A stretch of 64,000 nt of DNA from Kiloniellales bacterium (GCA_030064845.1 JASJEC010000010.1:45916-109915); one strand, 5' to 3'. Shown: positions 36,116-44,439, numbered from the stretch's first letter. Program-made: numbers and translations. The notes: a model not told the origin generated them from the sequence alone.

Positions 36116-36811
36116 TCAGGCCCAGCCGCCGGCGATCGGCACGACGTGGCCGGTGATGAAGCCGCACTTGTCGGAGGCGAAGAAGGCGATGGTCTCGGCG
36201 ACCTCCTCGGGCTCGCCGAGGCGCTTCAGCGGGATGTTGGACAGCATCTTCGCCATGGCCTTCTCGTTGGCCAGCAGCTCGGGCGGAAAGTAGGTCGGGT
36301 TCCGGATGTAGTTGGGCGCGATGGCGTTGACCTGGATGTTGAAGGGCGCCAGCTCGAGCGACAGCGACTTGACCAGCGCGTTGCCCGCGCCGCGCGCCGT
36401 CGCGTACATGGAGTAGTTGGCCAGGCCGCGCAGCGGCGCCGCCGAGGTCACCATCAGGATCCGGCCGGCGCCGGCCGCCTTCATCGCCGGCACCGCACGG
36501 CCGATCAGCCGGTAGGGCCATTCGACCAGGGCTTCCAGGGCCCGGCCCATCTCGCCCGGCTCGGCCTCGTCGACCGGCGCGCGCACCGCCGGATAGGCGT
36601 CGTTGCAGATCAGAACGTCGATGCGGCCCTCGGCGGCGATCACTTCGTCGATCAGGGCCTCCGGCTCGCCAGCCTCGGGAACGACGATGCCCGGACCCGC
36701 TTCCCCCTCGTGGCAGACGACGGTCGCGCCGTAGCCGGCCAGCACGCGGGCCACCGCGGGCCCGACGAAATGCCTGGCATGGGTGATGACGATCACGCGC
36801 CCTTCGAGCAT
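36116..36811 (-). CDS. Halohydrin dehalogenase-like SDR protein
   Basis: 231 residues of the short-chain dehydrogenase fold, but with both signatures of halohydrin dehalogenases. T10-X4-F15-X-G17 (THARHFVG) replaces the glycine-rich NAD(P) motif, and Ser123-X12-Tyr136-X3-Arg140 replaces the usual Ser-Tyr-Lys triad. Other stretches also fit that family: VTSAAPL, ICNDAY and IAPNYIRNPTYFPPE near the halide site. The predicted reaction is reversible closure of a vicinal halohydrin to an epoxide with release of halide, without a cofactor. It lies 21 bases downstream of the ureohydrolase and is probably co-transcribed. An ordinary SDR oxidoreductase is unlikely given the lost glycine motif and Lys. 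Confidence 0.8.
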   Translation of the reverse strand: MLEGRVIVITHARHFVGPAVARVLAGYGATVVCHEGEAGPGIVVPEAGEPEALIDEVIAAEGRIDVLICNDAYPAVRAPVDEAEPGEMGRALEALVEWPYRLIGRAVPAMKAAGAGRILMVTSAAPLRGLANYSMYATARGAGNALVKSLSLELAPFNIQVNAIAPNYIRNPTYFPPELLANEKAMAKMLSNIPLKRLGEPEEVAETIAFFASDKCGFITGHVVPIAGGWA

Positions 36812-36832
36812 GGCCTGGTTTCCTTGCCCCGC

Positions 36833-37807
36833 CTATCCCGCCTTCCGCGCCGCCACCGAGTTGGCCAGGACGCAGAGGATCTCGTACATCAGGGTGGCGC
36901 CGACCAGGGCCGTGTTGCCGCTGGGATCGAAGGGCGGGGCGACCTCGACCACGTCGCCGCCGACCAGGTTGAGGCCCTGGAGCGCGCGGATCATGATCTG
37001 CGCCTCGACCACGGTGATGCCGCCGCATTCCGGCGTGCCGGTGCCCGGCGCGTAGACCGGGTCGAGGCCGTCGACGTCGAAGGAGACGTAGGTTGGACCG
37101 TCGCCGACGATCTCGCGCGCCTCGGCGATCACGTCGCGCGGGCCGCGGTCGTAGAACTCCTCCATGTAGACCACGCGCATGCCGCTGTCGTGACTGAACT
37201 TCCAGATGTCGAGGTCGTTGAGCGGCCCGCGGATGCCGATCTGGATGGTGCGCTTGGGATCGAGCAGGCCCTCCTCGACCGCGCGGCGGAAGGGCGCACC
37301 GTGGTGGAACTTGGAGCCCAGGTAGTCGTCGCCGGTGTCGCAGTGGGCGTCGAAATGGACCATGCCGACCGGGCGGTCCTTGGCGATGCCGCGGAAGATC
37401 GGCAGAGTGACCGAGTGGTCGCCGCCGGCCGAGAGCGGCACCACGCCGGCGGCGTGGACCCGGTCGTAGAACTTTGTGATCTCGTCGAGCGCACTCTCCA
37501 GGGCGAAGGGCTTCTCGATCAGGACGTCGCCCAAGTCGGCGACCCGGCAGTCCTCGTAGGGATTGAGCTTGCTCGCCTGGTGCGCCTTGCGCATCAGGCT
37601 GGACTGGTTGCGGATCTCGCGCGGGCCGTGGCGGGCGCCCGGCCGGTTGGTCACGCCGCCGTCGTAGGGCACGCCGACCAGGCCGATGTCGACCTCGGAG
37701 AAGTCCTCCGCGAAGGGCGCGCGCATGAAGGTGGCGATGCCGGTGTAGCGCGGCCGCTCCATCGGATTGGCGAACTCCGGATAGCTGAGCTCCGACCTGT
37801 CATTCAT
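36833..37807 (-). CDS. Agmatinase/guanidino-acid ureohydrolase
   Basis: 324 residues of the arginase superfamily. The binuclear manganese site is complete: GGDHS with His131, FDAHCDTGDD with Asp153, His155 and Asp157, and SFDVDGLDP. It hydrolyses a guanidino compound to urea and an amine. The N-terminal sequence resembles guanidinobutyrase/guanidinopropionase types as much as SpeB, so the substrate is open. The dehalogenase-like gene follows on the same strand. Its upstream region contains two large palindromes. Confidence 0.9.
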   Translation of the reverse strand: MNDRSELSYPEFANPMERPRYTGIATFMRAPFAEDFSEVDIGLVGVPYDGGVTNRPGARHGPREIRNQSSLMRKAHQASKLNPYEDCRVADLGDVLIEKPFALESALDEITKFYDRVHAAGVVPLSAGGDHSVTLPIFRGIAKDRPVGMVHFDAHCDTGDDYLGSKFHHGAPFRRAVEEGLLDPKRTIQIGIRGPLNDLDIWKFSHDSGMRVVYMEEFYDRGPRDVIAEAREIVGDGPTYVSFDVDGLDPVYAPGTGTPECGGITVVEAQIMIRALQGLNLVGGDVVEVAPPFDPSGNTALVGATLMYEILCVLANSVAARKAG

Positions 37808-37842
37808 GGCATGGCCTCCCCTAGAACGTTCTTTTCCGGGAC

Positions 37843-37910
37843 ACTAGTGTGATGGTTCCGAAATTCGGCACGATGAACGTGCCGAGCTTCGGAAGCTGAA
37901 TCACACTAGA
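37843..37910. repeat. Nested palindrome, first of two
   Basis: CTAGTGTGAT (37844-37853) pairs perfectly with ATCACACTAG (37900-37909). Within it, 19-base arms 37854-37872 and 37878-37896 pair with three mismatches around a 5-base loop. It lies upstream of the ureohydrolase start, where an operator or a cruciform could act. It is not similar in sequence to the TAGAGCAGAT repeat. Confidence 0.7.
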
Positions 37911-37923
37911 ATCATAATGTTCA

Positions 37924-37975
37924 TGTCTTTTTGCTTCCCAAGTTCGATCACTCGAACTTGGGAAGCAAAAAGACA
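37924..37975. repeat. Perfect 24-base-pair palindrome
   Basis: Arms 37924-37947 and 37952-37975 are perfectly complementary around a 4-base loop, followed by CTAG. Such a long perfect hairpin of about 52 bases is not needed for a terminator and lacks a clean T-tract. A similar but sequence-unrelated perfect hairpin is found at 51900-51939, also followed within a few bases by CTAG. Confidence 0.8.
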
Positions 37976-38014
37976 CTAGCGCGTTCTCCGCCCCGGCTCG
38001 ACCGTTTTGCGGCC

Positions 38015-38359
38015 TCACAGCTTCCGGAAGAGCGCGTGGGACCGGTTTTGCGTGTAGGGCCTCACCTCGGTGCCCCAGCGCCCCTTCTCGACCGCCTCGG
38101 CCCAGGCCGGGCCCTCGAGCACGGCCGGCCCGTCGACTTCGTAGAGCGCCGTGTAGACCGGGCTCGGCGCCGGCATCTGCTGGACCGTGCCGGCGATCGC
38201 CAGCCCGAAGGCCTCGCCCTTGAACCGTGTGACGGCGCGCACGCCCGGAACCGCGAGCAGGTGCGCCACGTGCTCGTCATAGACCTCGTTGAAAAGGTCC
38301 TCCTTCTCGGGCGCCACGTCCATGGACACGATGAAGAGGTAACGCGTTTCAACGGCCAT
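38015..38359 (-). CDS. Small dimeric alpha/beta-barrel-like protein (DUF4286/EthD-like)
   Basis: 114 residues. ATG 38359 is preceded by GGGAGG. RYLFIVSMDVAPEKEDLFNEV, HVAHLLAVPGVRAVTRFKGE and YTALYEVDGPAVLEG follow the ferredoxin-like barrel pattern of EthD and DUF4286 proteins. No catalytic residues are obvious. It is divergent from the homocysteine methyltransferase gene, whose start is 149 bases away. Function unknown. Confidence 0.72.
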   Translation of the reverse strand: MAVETRYLFIVSMDVAPEKEDLFNEVYDEHVAHLLAVPGVRAVTRFKGEAFGLAIAGTVQQMPAPSPVYTALYEVDGPAVLEGPAWAEAVEKGRWGTEVRPYTQNRSHALFRKL

Positions 38360-38507
38360 GACCGCCTCCCTTCCTGCTGGCCGCGGCAAGACCCGCCGCG
38401 ACAAACCTTGGATATTACTGTCGCCCCGCCCGTGGGGAAGCGTGATATCGTCTCCGGCGGAACCGGACAGCCGAAAAGGCGACGGAGCGAAGCGGGAGGA
38501 GGCGGTC

Positions 38508-39494
38508 ATGAGCGGTTTCCAGGATCTCCAAGCGCGGATCGACGACAAGGCCGTGATCATCCTCGACGGCGCGATCGGCACCCAACTCCAGGCCATGGAG
38601 GTGCCGATGAACCGGGAGGCCTGGGCTGCGCTCGCCCTCGAGACCCACCCCTTCACCGTGCGCCGCCTGCATGAGGACTACATCGAGGCCGGCGTCGACG
38701 TGATCACGACCAACACCTATGCCTCCTGCCGCCAGAACCTCGAGCTGCTCGGCATGGGCGACAAGGTCGCCGAGCTGAACCTGCGCGCCGTCATGCTGGC
38801 CCAGGACGCGCGGGACAAGTGCGCCAAGGAGCGGCCGGTCTACATCGGCGGCTCGGTCTCGAATTTCGGCATGGTCGCCGGTGTCGAGGCGGGCTGGCGC
38901 GAGAGCTATCCGAACTTCTTCAAGTACCGCTTCGAGACCAGCGAGGCCCAGGCCAAGGCCAACCTGCGGGAGCAGGCGGAGATCCTGGCCGAGGCCGGGG
39001 TCGACTTCATGATCGCCGAACCGACCGGCAGCACCGTCCAACGCAGGTGGGTGGTCGAGGCCTGCGCCGCCACCGGCCTGCCGGTCTGGGTCGGCTTCAA
39101 GTGCCACCAGGACGCCCCCGGCCAGCCGATCAACGTCGGCTATGTCTCGGAGGAGCCGCTGGAGGCCGCCTTCGACGAGGTCATGGCCCTGGGCGGCAGC
39201 CTGGTCACGGTCTTCCACTCGCCGGTCGAGCCGACGCTGAGGGCGCTCGACATCGTCAAGACGAAATGGCAAGGCCCGCTCGGGGTCTATCCCGAGGCCG
39301 AGCGCCACGACTATGTCGCCGCGCGGCGCGATCCTTCCGAGCCGGTCCACGTGACCCCGGAGGACTTTCTCGGTTTCGCCAAGGACTGCGTCGGCCGGGG
39401 CGTCCAGGTGATCGGCGGCTGCTGCGGCATCGAGTTGGACCACATCCGTCCGCTGCGCGAGGCCCTGCCCGAGCGCCTGCCGGAGGCGGCCTGA
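38508..39494 (+). CDS. Homocysteine S-methyltransferase family protein (betaine-homocysteine type)
   Basis: 328 residues. ATG 38508 follows GGGAGGAGG. The family start VIILDGAIGTQLQAMEVPM is clear, as are ITTNTYASCRQNLELLG and the zinc-binding GGCCGI near the C-terminus; CHQ in VGFKCHQD is near the third ligand position. It transfers a methyl group from a donor such as betaine, dimethylsulfoniopropionate or S-methylmethionine to homocysteine or another thiol. With the dimethylglycine-dehydrogenase-like gene elsewhere in the window, betaine is a reasonable donor. The gamma-glutamyltransferase gene follows after 3 bases. Confidence 0.86.
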   Translation: MSGFQDLQARIDDKAVIILDGAIGTQLQAMEVPMNREAWAALALETHPFTVRRLHEDYIEAGVDVITTNTYASCRQNLELLGMGDKVAELNLRAVMLAQDARDKCAKERPVYIGGSVSNFGMVAGVEAGWRESYPNFFKYRFETSEAQAKANLREQAEILAEAGVDFMIAEPTGSTVQRRWVVEACAATGLPVWVGFKCHQDAPGQPINVGYVSEEPLEAAFDEVMALGGSLVTVFHSPVEPTLRALDIVKTKWQGPLGVYPEAERHDYVAARRDPSEPVHVTPEDFLGFAKDCVGRGVQVIGGCCGIELDHIRPLREALPERLPEAA

Positions 39495-39497
39495 GCC

Positions 39498-41231
39498 ATG
39501 GCAGCCTCCCGAGCAGCCTCGGCAGAGATGGTCGTCGGCCAGCCGGTCGCGACCCACGGCAGGGTGGCGGTCGAGAACGGGGTCTGCGCCGCCGGGCACC
39601 AGGCGGCGGCCCAGGCCGGCGTGCGCATCCTGCAAGAGGGCGGCAACGCCGTCGACGCGCTGACCGCCGGCGCCTTCACCGCTTTCGTCGTCGAGCCCTC
39701 TGCCTGCGGGATCGGCGGTTACGCCCACATCACGGCCTGGCACGCCGCCTCCGGGCGCTTCCTCTCGGTCGACGCCTACGTCCGGGCGCCCGGCACGGCC
39801 AGGCCCGACATGTTCGAGATCGACCCGGGCCAGCCCGAGACCTACTACCACCACCCCTCGACCAGGGGCGGCCTGTCCGAGGCCGGGGCGCTCGCCGTCG
39901 CCGTGCCCGGCGCCGTCGCCGGCTTCTGCCACCTGCAGGACGCCCTGGGGACGCTGCCGCTCAGCCGCGTCCTGGAGCCGGCGATCGAGGCGGCCCGGGC
40001 AGGCTACGACTTCGACTGGTCCGACGTCATGCACATCGCCCAGCGTCGCGCGGCGATCGAGGCCCTGCCCGACACGGCGGCCGCCTTCCTGCCGGACGGC
40101 GGGCTGCCCAGGAGCGCGGGCAGTCTGGCCGAGGGTAGCCGGCTCGATACGACGGCCCTAGCCGACAGCCTAGAGGCCATCGCCCGGGAGGGCGCCGCCG
40201 CCTTCTACCAGGGGACCATCGCCCGGACGCTGGTCGACCACGTGCGCGGACTGGGCGGCATCCTGACTCTTGAGGACCTGGCCGGCTACCGGCCCCGCGT
40301 GCTGCACGAGCGGCCGACCCGCTACCGCGGCCACGACGTCGTGACCTGCTACGACCAGGTCGCCCTCGAGGCGCTCAACATCCTGGAGGGCTACGACCTC
40401 GCCGCCGAGGGCCCCGACAGCTTGGCCTACCGCCATCTCATGGCCGAGGCCATGGGCGTCGCATTCACCGACAACATCGCACACTACGGCGATCCGGCCT
40501 TCGTCGAGAGCCCGGTCAACGGCCTGGCGAGCCCGGCTTTCGCGGCCGAGCGGCGCAAGGCGATCCGGCCTGACCGGGCCTTGCCCCGCCCGATCGCCCC
40601 CGGCGACCCCTGGCCCTTCGAGGACGAGGCCCTGGCGCCGGAGATCCTGCCCGGCGACTCGGCGCTGGCGCGCCGCGGCGGCACCACCCAGGTCGCCACG
40701 GCCGACCGCCAAGGCAACATGGCGGCCGCCTGCATCACCATAGGCAACGCCTGGGGCTCGCTGGTCTACGTACCGGAAGCCGGGCTCTTGAACGACGGCA
40801 TGAAGAACTTCGATCCGCGGCCGGGCCGGCCCTCCAGCATCGCCCCGGGCAAGATGCCGATCTTCGCGGCGCCGGCGCTGGTCGCGGTGAAGGACGGACG
40901 GGCGGTCTTCGCCGGCTCCGGCTCGGGCGGCTACCAGATCGAGACCGGGGTGCTGCACAGCCTGATCAACCGGATCGACCACGCCATGGACCTGCAACAG
41001 GCCGTGGATCACCCCCGGGTGCACTGCCAGGGCCGCGAGACCTGTGTCGATCCGCGCATCCCCCAAGCCCTGCGGCAGGGCCTGGAGAAGGCCGGCCACC
41101 AGGTCAGGCTCCTGCCGCAACGCCCGGGCGCGATGAACTTCGGCCGCGTCTCGGCCGTAGCGGCAGAGGCGGACGGAACCCTCCTGGCCGCCGCCGGCCC
41201 CAGTTGGCACACGGGGATCGCCGGCTACTGA
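39498..41231 (+). CDS. Gamma-glutamyltransferase family protein
   Basis: 577 residues of the N-terminal nucleophile hydrolase class. The autoprocessing site is RRGGTTQVATADRQGNMAA with the nucleophile at Thr396. The substrate pocket includes GIGGYAHIT near the N-terminus and AGSGSGGYQIETGVL in the small subunit. It has no clear signal peptide, so it may be cytoplasmic, unlike classical periplasmic Ggt. Co-transcription with the methyltransferase suggests a role in recycling a glutamyl or amide conjugate; cephalosporin-acylase-type activity is the family alternative. Confidence 0.88.
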   Translation: MAASRAASAEMVVGQPVATHGRVAVENGVCAAGHQAAAQAGVRILQEGGNAVDALTAGAFTAFVVEPSACGIGGYAHITAWHAASGRFLSVDAYVRAPGTARPDMFEIDPGQPETYYHHPSTRGGLSEAGALAVAVPGAVAGFCHLQDALGTLPLSRVLEPAIEAARAGYDFDWSDVMHIAQRRAAIEALPDTAAAFLPDGGLPRSAGSLAEGSRLDTTALADSLEAIAREGAAAFYQGTIARTLVDHVRGLGGILTLEDLAGYRPRVLHERPTRYRGHDVVTCYDQVALEALNILEGYDLAAEGPDSLAYRHLMAEAMGVAFTDNIAHYGDPAFVESPVNGLASPAFAAERRKAIRPDRALPRPIAPGDPWPFEDEALAPEILPGDSALARRGGTTQVATADRQGNMAAACITIGNAWGSLVYVPEAGLLNDGMKNFDPRPGRPSSIAPGKMPIFAAPALVAVKDGRAVFAGSGSGGYQIETGVLHSLINRIDHAMDLQQAVDHPRVHCQGRETCVDPRIPQALRQGLEKAGHQVRLLPQRPGAMNFGRVSAVAAEADGTLLAAAGPSWHTGIAGY

Positions 41232-41520
41232 TCGTCCCGAAACGGCCCGATTACCGCCCTCGCGTTAACCATTGACGCGGCATTAACTGACGTACGGATT
41301 TACCCAAATAGAAAACACATTATTCCTAAGCGCTTTATCTAGTTAAAATCCCTCAATATTTGTCAAATATAAGGTGTTTATTATCATTAATACTGCATTG
41401 ACGTAAATAAAATATCGGTTTTTCTTGCAATTCTCCAGAATTCCTGATACCTTTCCGATCGAATTTCAGGCGCACAAGACCGCGGCGCCGAGCATCCCAT
41501 AAAGAGGAGCATTGCTGGAG
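41232..41520. promoter_or_regulatory. AT-rich intergenic region
   Basis: The stretch from about 41275 to 41450 is much more AT-rich than the rest of the window. TTAACCAT at 41265-41272 matches a CtrA half-site, and another TTAA occurs 14 bases later, which is not the canonical spacing. The region probably holds a strong or silenced promoter for the small membrane protein. A minus-strand frame across it appears spurious. Confidence 0.45.
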
Positions 41521-41790
41521 ATGGTAGACCTCAGCACGACCGTGGCGAGCCCCGAAACTCTGGACGACAAGGAAGACACGATCAGCTTCCTCAGTCTGGT
41601 CCGCAAGCTCAGCGCATTCGCGGCGCTCATCTTCCTGTTTCACCTCGCCTTTCCCATGGGTGTGGTGAACGCTCAGCTGGTCGCGGCCCTGGGCCTGGGA
41701 CAGGTTTGGTACGCGGACGCGCCGCTGGCGCTTCTCGTCGCCTTCGTGAATTCACTCGTGGCGGTGTTGGCGTTCAAATTCGTGAAGTGA
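41521..41790 (+). CDS. Small two-helix membrane protein, unknown
   Basis: 89 residues. AGAGGAG lies about 11 bases before ATG 41521; a TTG at 41512 is the alternative. Two hydrophobic segments are present (FAALIFLFHLAFPMGVVNA and PLALLVAFVNSLVAVLAF), joined by a loop with GLGQVWYADA. I do not recognise the family. The AT-rich upstream DNA and lack of an operon partner suggest an independently regulated gene. Confidence 0.65.
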   Translation: MVDLSTTVASPETLDDKEDTISFLSLVRKLSAFAALIFLFHLAFPMGVVNAQLVAALGLGQVWYADAPLALLVAFVNSLVAVLAFKFVK

Positions 41791-41929
41791 GGCTAGGCTG
41801 GTATCGGGGCGCGAGCCTCCAATAACCCGAGCGGACGGAACGCAACCGTACCACTGTCAAGCGAAGCGCTGGGGGGCCGGGGACGAACGGCTTCCCAGCG
41901 TTTTTCTGCTGAGCCAGACCCCGACCGCC

Positions 41930-42910
41930 TCAATGCAACCCGGGCGATTTCAGGAAATCGTTGCGGTCCGCCGAGCGGACGTCGACGGTGATCTCCTCGC
42001 CGTCGCGCCGGATCGTCAGGGGAATCACCGTGCCCGCCGAACCCCGCGCCCAGATGCCGCGGAACAGCCCAGCAAGGTCGCTGACCTGCAGATCGGCGAC
42101 CCGCACCACGACATCGCCGACCGCCAGGTTCGCCTGATCGGCCGGCGCGCCACGCGCGAGGCCTGCGATCACGATGCTGCCGTCGCTCTCCGCCGTGAAC
42201 ATCCCGAGCCAGGGTCTGGGCGGCTGGTCGACCTTGCCGAACTTCAGCAGGTCTTCCAGGATCGGCTCGAGCAGGTCGATCGGCACGAACATGTTGCCGT
42301 TGCGCTGCGTCGTCTCGCCCTGCTCGGCCTCTTGGACCAACAGCGAGCCGACGCCCTGCAGGCGTCCGTCCGAGCCGATCAGGGCCGCGCCGCCCCAATT
42401 GGGATGAGGCGGCGCGGTGAAGATCGCCTCGTCGAGCACGTATTCCCAATAGCCCGCGAACTCCCGCTTGGAGGTGATCTCGGCCGCGAGCGCGTGGGGA
42501 AGGCCGCCGTGACCGGCGACCACGACACCGTCGCCGACCACCGAATCGGCGGCGCTGCCGCGCTCGAGCGGCGGTACCGCCAGGCGGCCCAGCGCCTGCA
42601 CCAGGCCGAAACCCGAGGCCTGGTCGTAACCGACCACGTGTGCCGGTACCGCCGTGCCGTCTCCCGCGAGCAGCCAGATCGATGCCGCCTCGGTGATCAG
42701 ATAGCCGATGGTGAGCACAAGGCCGGAGTCGTCGATGATGACGCCGTTGCCGCTGCGCTCCGTGCCCAGGAAGGCGGCGGTGAAGGCGTCCGCCGGGATC
42801 TCCGCGCGCAGGGCGACGACCGAGGAGATGGCCCGGTCGAGATCGTAGGAAACGCTTCCCGCCCGCGGCCGGGCGGCTTCGGGGAACTCCCAGTCGTCCG
42901 TGTCGTTCAT
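41930..42910 (-). CDS. HtrA/S1C-like protein with PDZ domain, catalytic triad lost
   Basis: 326 residues. The trypsin-like core is recognisable (RSGNGVIIDDSGLVLTIGYLI; VVGYDQASGFGLVQA; HPNWGGAALIGSDGRLQGV) and a PDZ domain follows (WLGMFTAESDG; GLARGAPADQANLAVGDVVV). Each catalytic position is changed. The His site reads TIGYLI instead of TNxHV, the Asp site reads SGFGLV instead of TDLAVL, and the Ser site reads PNWGG instead of GNSGG. There is no signal peptide, so it is probably cytoplasmic. A peptide-binding, non-proteolytic role is likely. ATG 42910 is used; the frame continues upstream as antisense. Confidence 0.78.
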   Translation of the reverse strand: MNDTDDWEFPEAARPRAGSVSYDLDRAISSVVALRAEIPADAFTAAFLGTERSGNGVIIDDSGLVLTIGYLITEAASIWLLAGDGTAVPAHVVGYDQASGFGLVQALGRLAVPPLERGSAADSVVGDGVVVAGHGGLPHALAAEITSKREFAGYWEYVLDEAIFTAPPHPNWGGAALIGSDGRLQGVGSLLVQEAEQGETTQRNGNMFVPIDLLEPILEDLLKFGKVDQPPRPWLGMFTAESDGSIVIAGLARGAPADQANLAVGDVVVRVADLQVSDLAGLFRGIWARGSAGTVIPLTIRRDGEEITVDVRSADRNDFLKSPGLH

Positions 42911-43123
42911 GAGCCGTGCCTTCAGAAGGGTCCGAGCGCGACGCTCATGTTGCCATGCTACACCCGCCGCGGCTCGGGGCTCAACCGGACCCCGTGGCGG
43001 GCGGGTTGGGGGGCCGCCTTTCCGACCTTGCTCTCCCCCGGGCGGTTGATCATGATCGGGCGATTCCCCGCACCATGCCGCCGCAGCTCGCCTCCGGCCG
43101 GCGCAAGAGGTCTCGGCAGTCCC

Positions 43124-43948
43124 ATGTTCTCCCTGTTCCGCAAATCCCCGCCTCCGGGCGACGCCGCAACGGAGCCGGCGTCGGCGCACGGCGACAGCGA
43201 GCGCCCCTGGCGCCATCCCAAGGGACGGGTCGCCGAGGTCGGCTGGATGATCCACGGGGAGAAGAGCACCTTCATCTACGAAGCGCCGCGCGCGATCTAC
43301 CGCAAGACGGACCCGGCCACGCCGGCCAAGGCCGTCGGCTTCTGCCCCGCGGTGTTGGACAACGAGGCGCGCCACTTCGAGGTGCGTTGCCCCTTCGACC
43401 TGCACCTGCGGTACACGCTGGGACCCAAGGGCAATCCCGCGCTGATCAACGTGGCCGGCAAGAGCAGCGCGGTGGCCAAGAGCGTGCTCGACCAGCTGGT
43501 CAAGCTGGAGCCGGCCGACACCTGGCGCAGCATCGAACGTCCGGTGCTCCAGATCGGCGCGCCCTGGCGCTTCCTCGCCGATGAGCCGGTCTACCTGGTG
43601 CAGCTGCCGCCGTTCAATCACTACCGGGACCCGCCCCTGCCGGGCACCATGGTCACCGCGCGCTTTCCGATCCACATCTGGCCCCGCAGCCTGATGTGGG
43701 CCTTCGAATGGTGGGACACCTCGAAGGACCTGATCCTGAAGCGCGGCGAGCCTTGGTTCTATCTGCGCTTCGAGACGCTCGACCCCGCCCGCAGCGTGCG
43801 GCTGGTCGAGGCCCAGTCGACCCCGGAGTTGCAGGAGTACTGCAGCGGCCTCGAGGGCGTGGTGAGTTACGTCAAGAAGACCTTCGACCTCTTCAAGATC
43901 GCCGAGGAGCGCCGCCCCAAGGTGCTGCTCAAGAAGGTCGAGCGCTGA
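43124..43948 (+). CDS. Conserved hypothetical protein
   Basis: 274 residues from ATG 43124. No family could be named. The protein has conserved-looking aromatic clusters (EVGWMIHGEKSTFIYEAPRA; PVYLVQLPPFNHY; WPRSLMWAFEWWD) and a C-terminal helix with basic residues (VKKTFDLFKIAEERRPK). No signal peptide or membrane segment is visible. It is divergent from the HtrA-like gene. The balanced composition and absence of stops argue that it is real. Confidence 0.7.
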   Translation: MFSLFRKSPPPGDAATEPASAHGDSERPWRHPKGRVAEVGWMIHGEKSTFIYEAPRAIYRKTDPATPAKAVGFCPAVLDNEARHFEVRCPFDLHLRYTLGPKGNPALINVAGKSSAVAKSVLDQLVKLEPADTWRSIERPVLQIGAPWRFLADEPVYLVQLPPFNHYRDPPLPGTMVTARFPIHIWPRSLMWAFEWWDTSKDLILKRGEPWFYLRFETLDPARSVRLVEAQSTPELQEYCSGLEGVVSYVKKTFDLFKIAEERRPKVLLKKVER

Positions 43949-43954
43949 ATCGCT

Positions 43955-44359
43955 TCAGAACGCCAAGCCTTCTTCTTCCCGGCTCTGCGGCAAGTTATCC
44001 GTGATCTCGATCCAGGGCGCCCTGGAGGCGACGTGGATATGCAAGCTCGGCCGCGCGCCCGGGTCGCCGTCCAACGTCCCGCTTCGCAGATTGATGAAGC
44101 CCGGATTGTCGTCGTATCGGCTGTAGATCGGCGAGCCGCAGCGGCCGCAGAAGGTACGCTGCTTGCCCGGCGTGGACTCGTAGGCCGCCAGCTTCTCCTC
44201 GCCCTGCAGGAAGTCGAAGTCGGCGGCCCGCACCACCATCGTCGTTGCGAAGGAGGCGCCGCTGGCGCGCCGGCACTGGTGACAGTGACAGTGGTGCATC
44301 CCGAGCGGCTCGCCGCTGATTTCGTAGCGGATCGTCCCGCAAAGACACCCGCCTTTCAT
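43955..44359 (-). CDS. GFA-family zinc protein
   Basis: 134 residues with the cysteine pattern of the glutathione-dependent formaldehyde-activating family: GGCLCGTIRYE, CHCHQCRRASG and TFCGRCGSPIY. These bind two zinc ions in the known fold. Most members are not true formaldehyde-activating enzymes, so the reaction is unknown. ATG 44359 follows AGGAGA-like sequence. It is downstream of a hairpin terminator of the solute-binding protein gene. Confidence 0.86.
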   Translation of the reverse strand: MKGGCLCGTIRYEISGEPLGMHHCHCHQCRRASGASFATTMVVRAADFDFLQGEEKLAAYESTPGKQRTFCGRCGSPIYSRYDDNPGFINLRSGTLDGDPGARPSLHIHVASRAPWIEITDNLPQSREEEGLAF

Positions 44360-44382
44360 GACAGATCTCCTGGAAAGAAGGA

Positions 44383-44408
44383 GAGGCCCGGCGCAAGCGC
44401 CGGGCCTC
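44383..44408 (-). terminator. Hairpin terminator after the solute-binding protein gene
   Basis: A perfect 12-base-pair GC-rich stem (44383-44394 with 44397-44408, 2-base loop). On the minus strand it is followed by TCCTTCTTTCC, which is moderately T-rich. The position between the solute-binding protein stop and the GFA start fits intrinsic termination. Confidence 0.65.
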
Positions 44409-44439
44409 CTGAAGTGAACCGCCCGAAAGCGGGCGAAGG

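Noticed and set aside
41353..41643. A 96-codon minus-strand frame across the AT-rich region
   Set aside because: It overlaps the start of the small membrane protein gene on the other strand and has no ribosome-binding site or recognisable domain.
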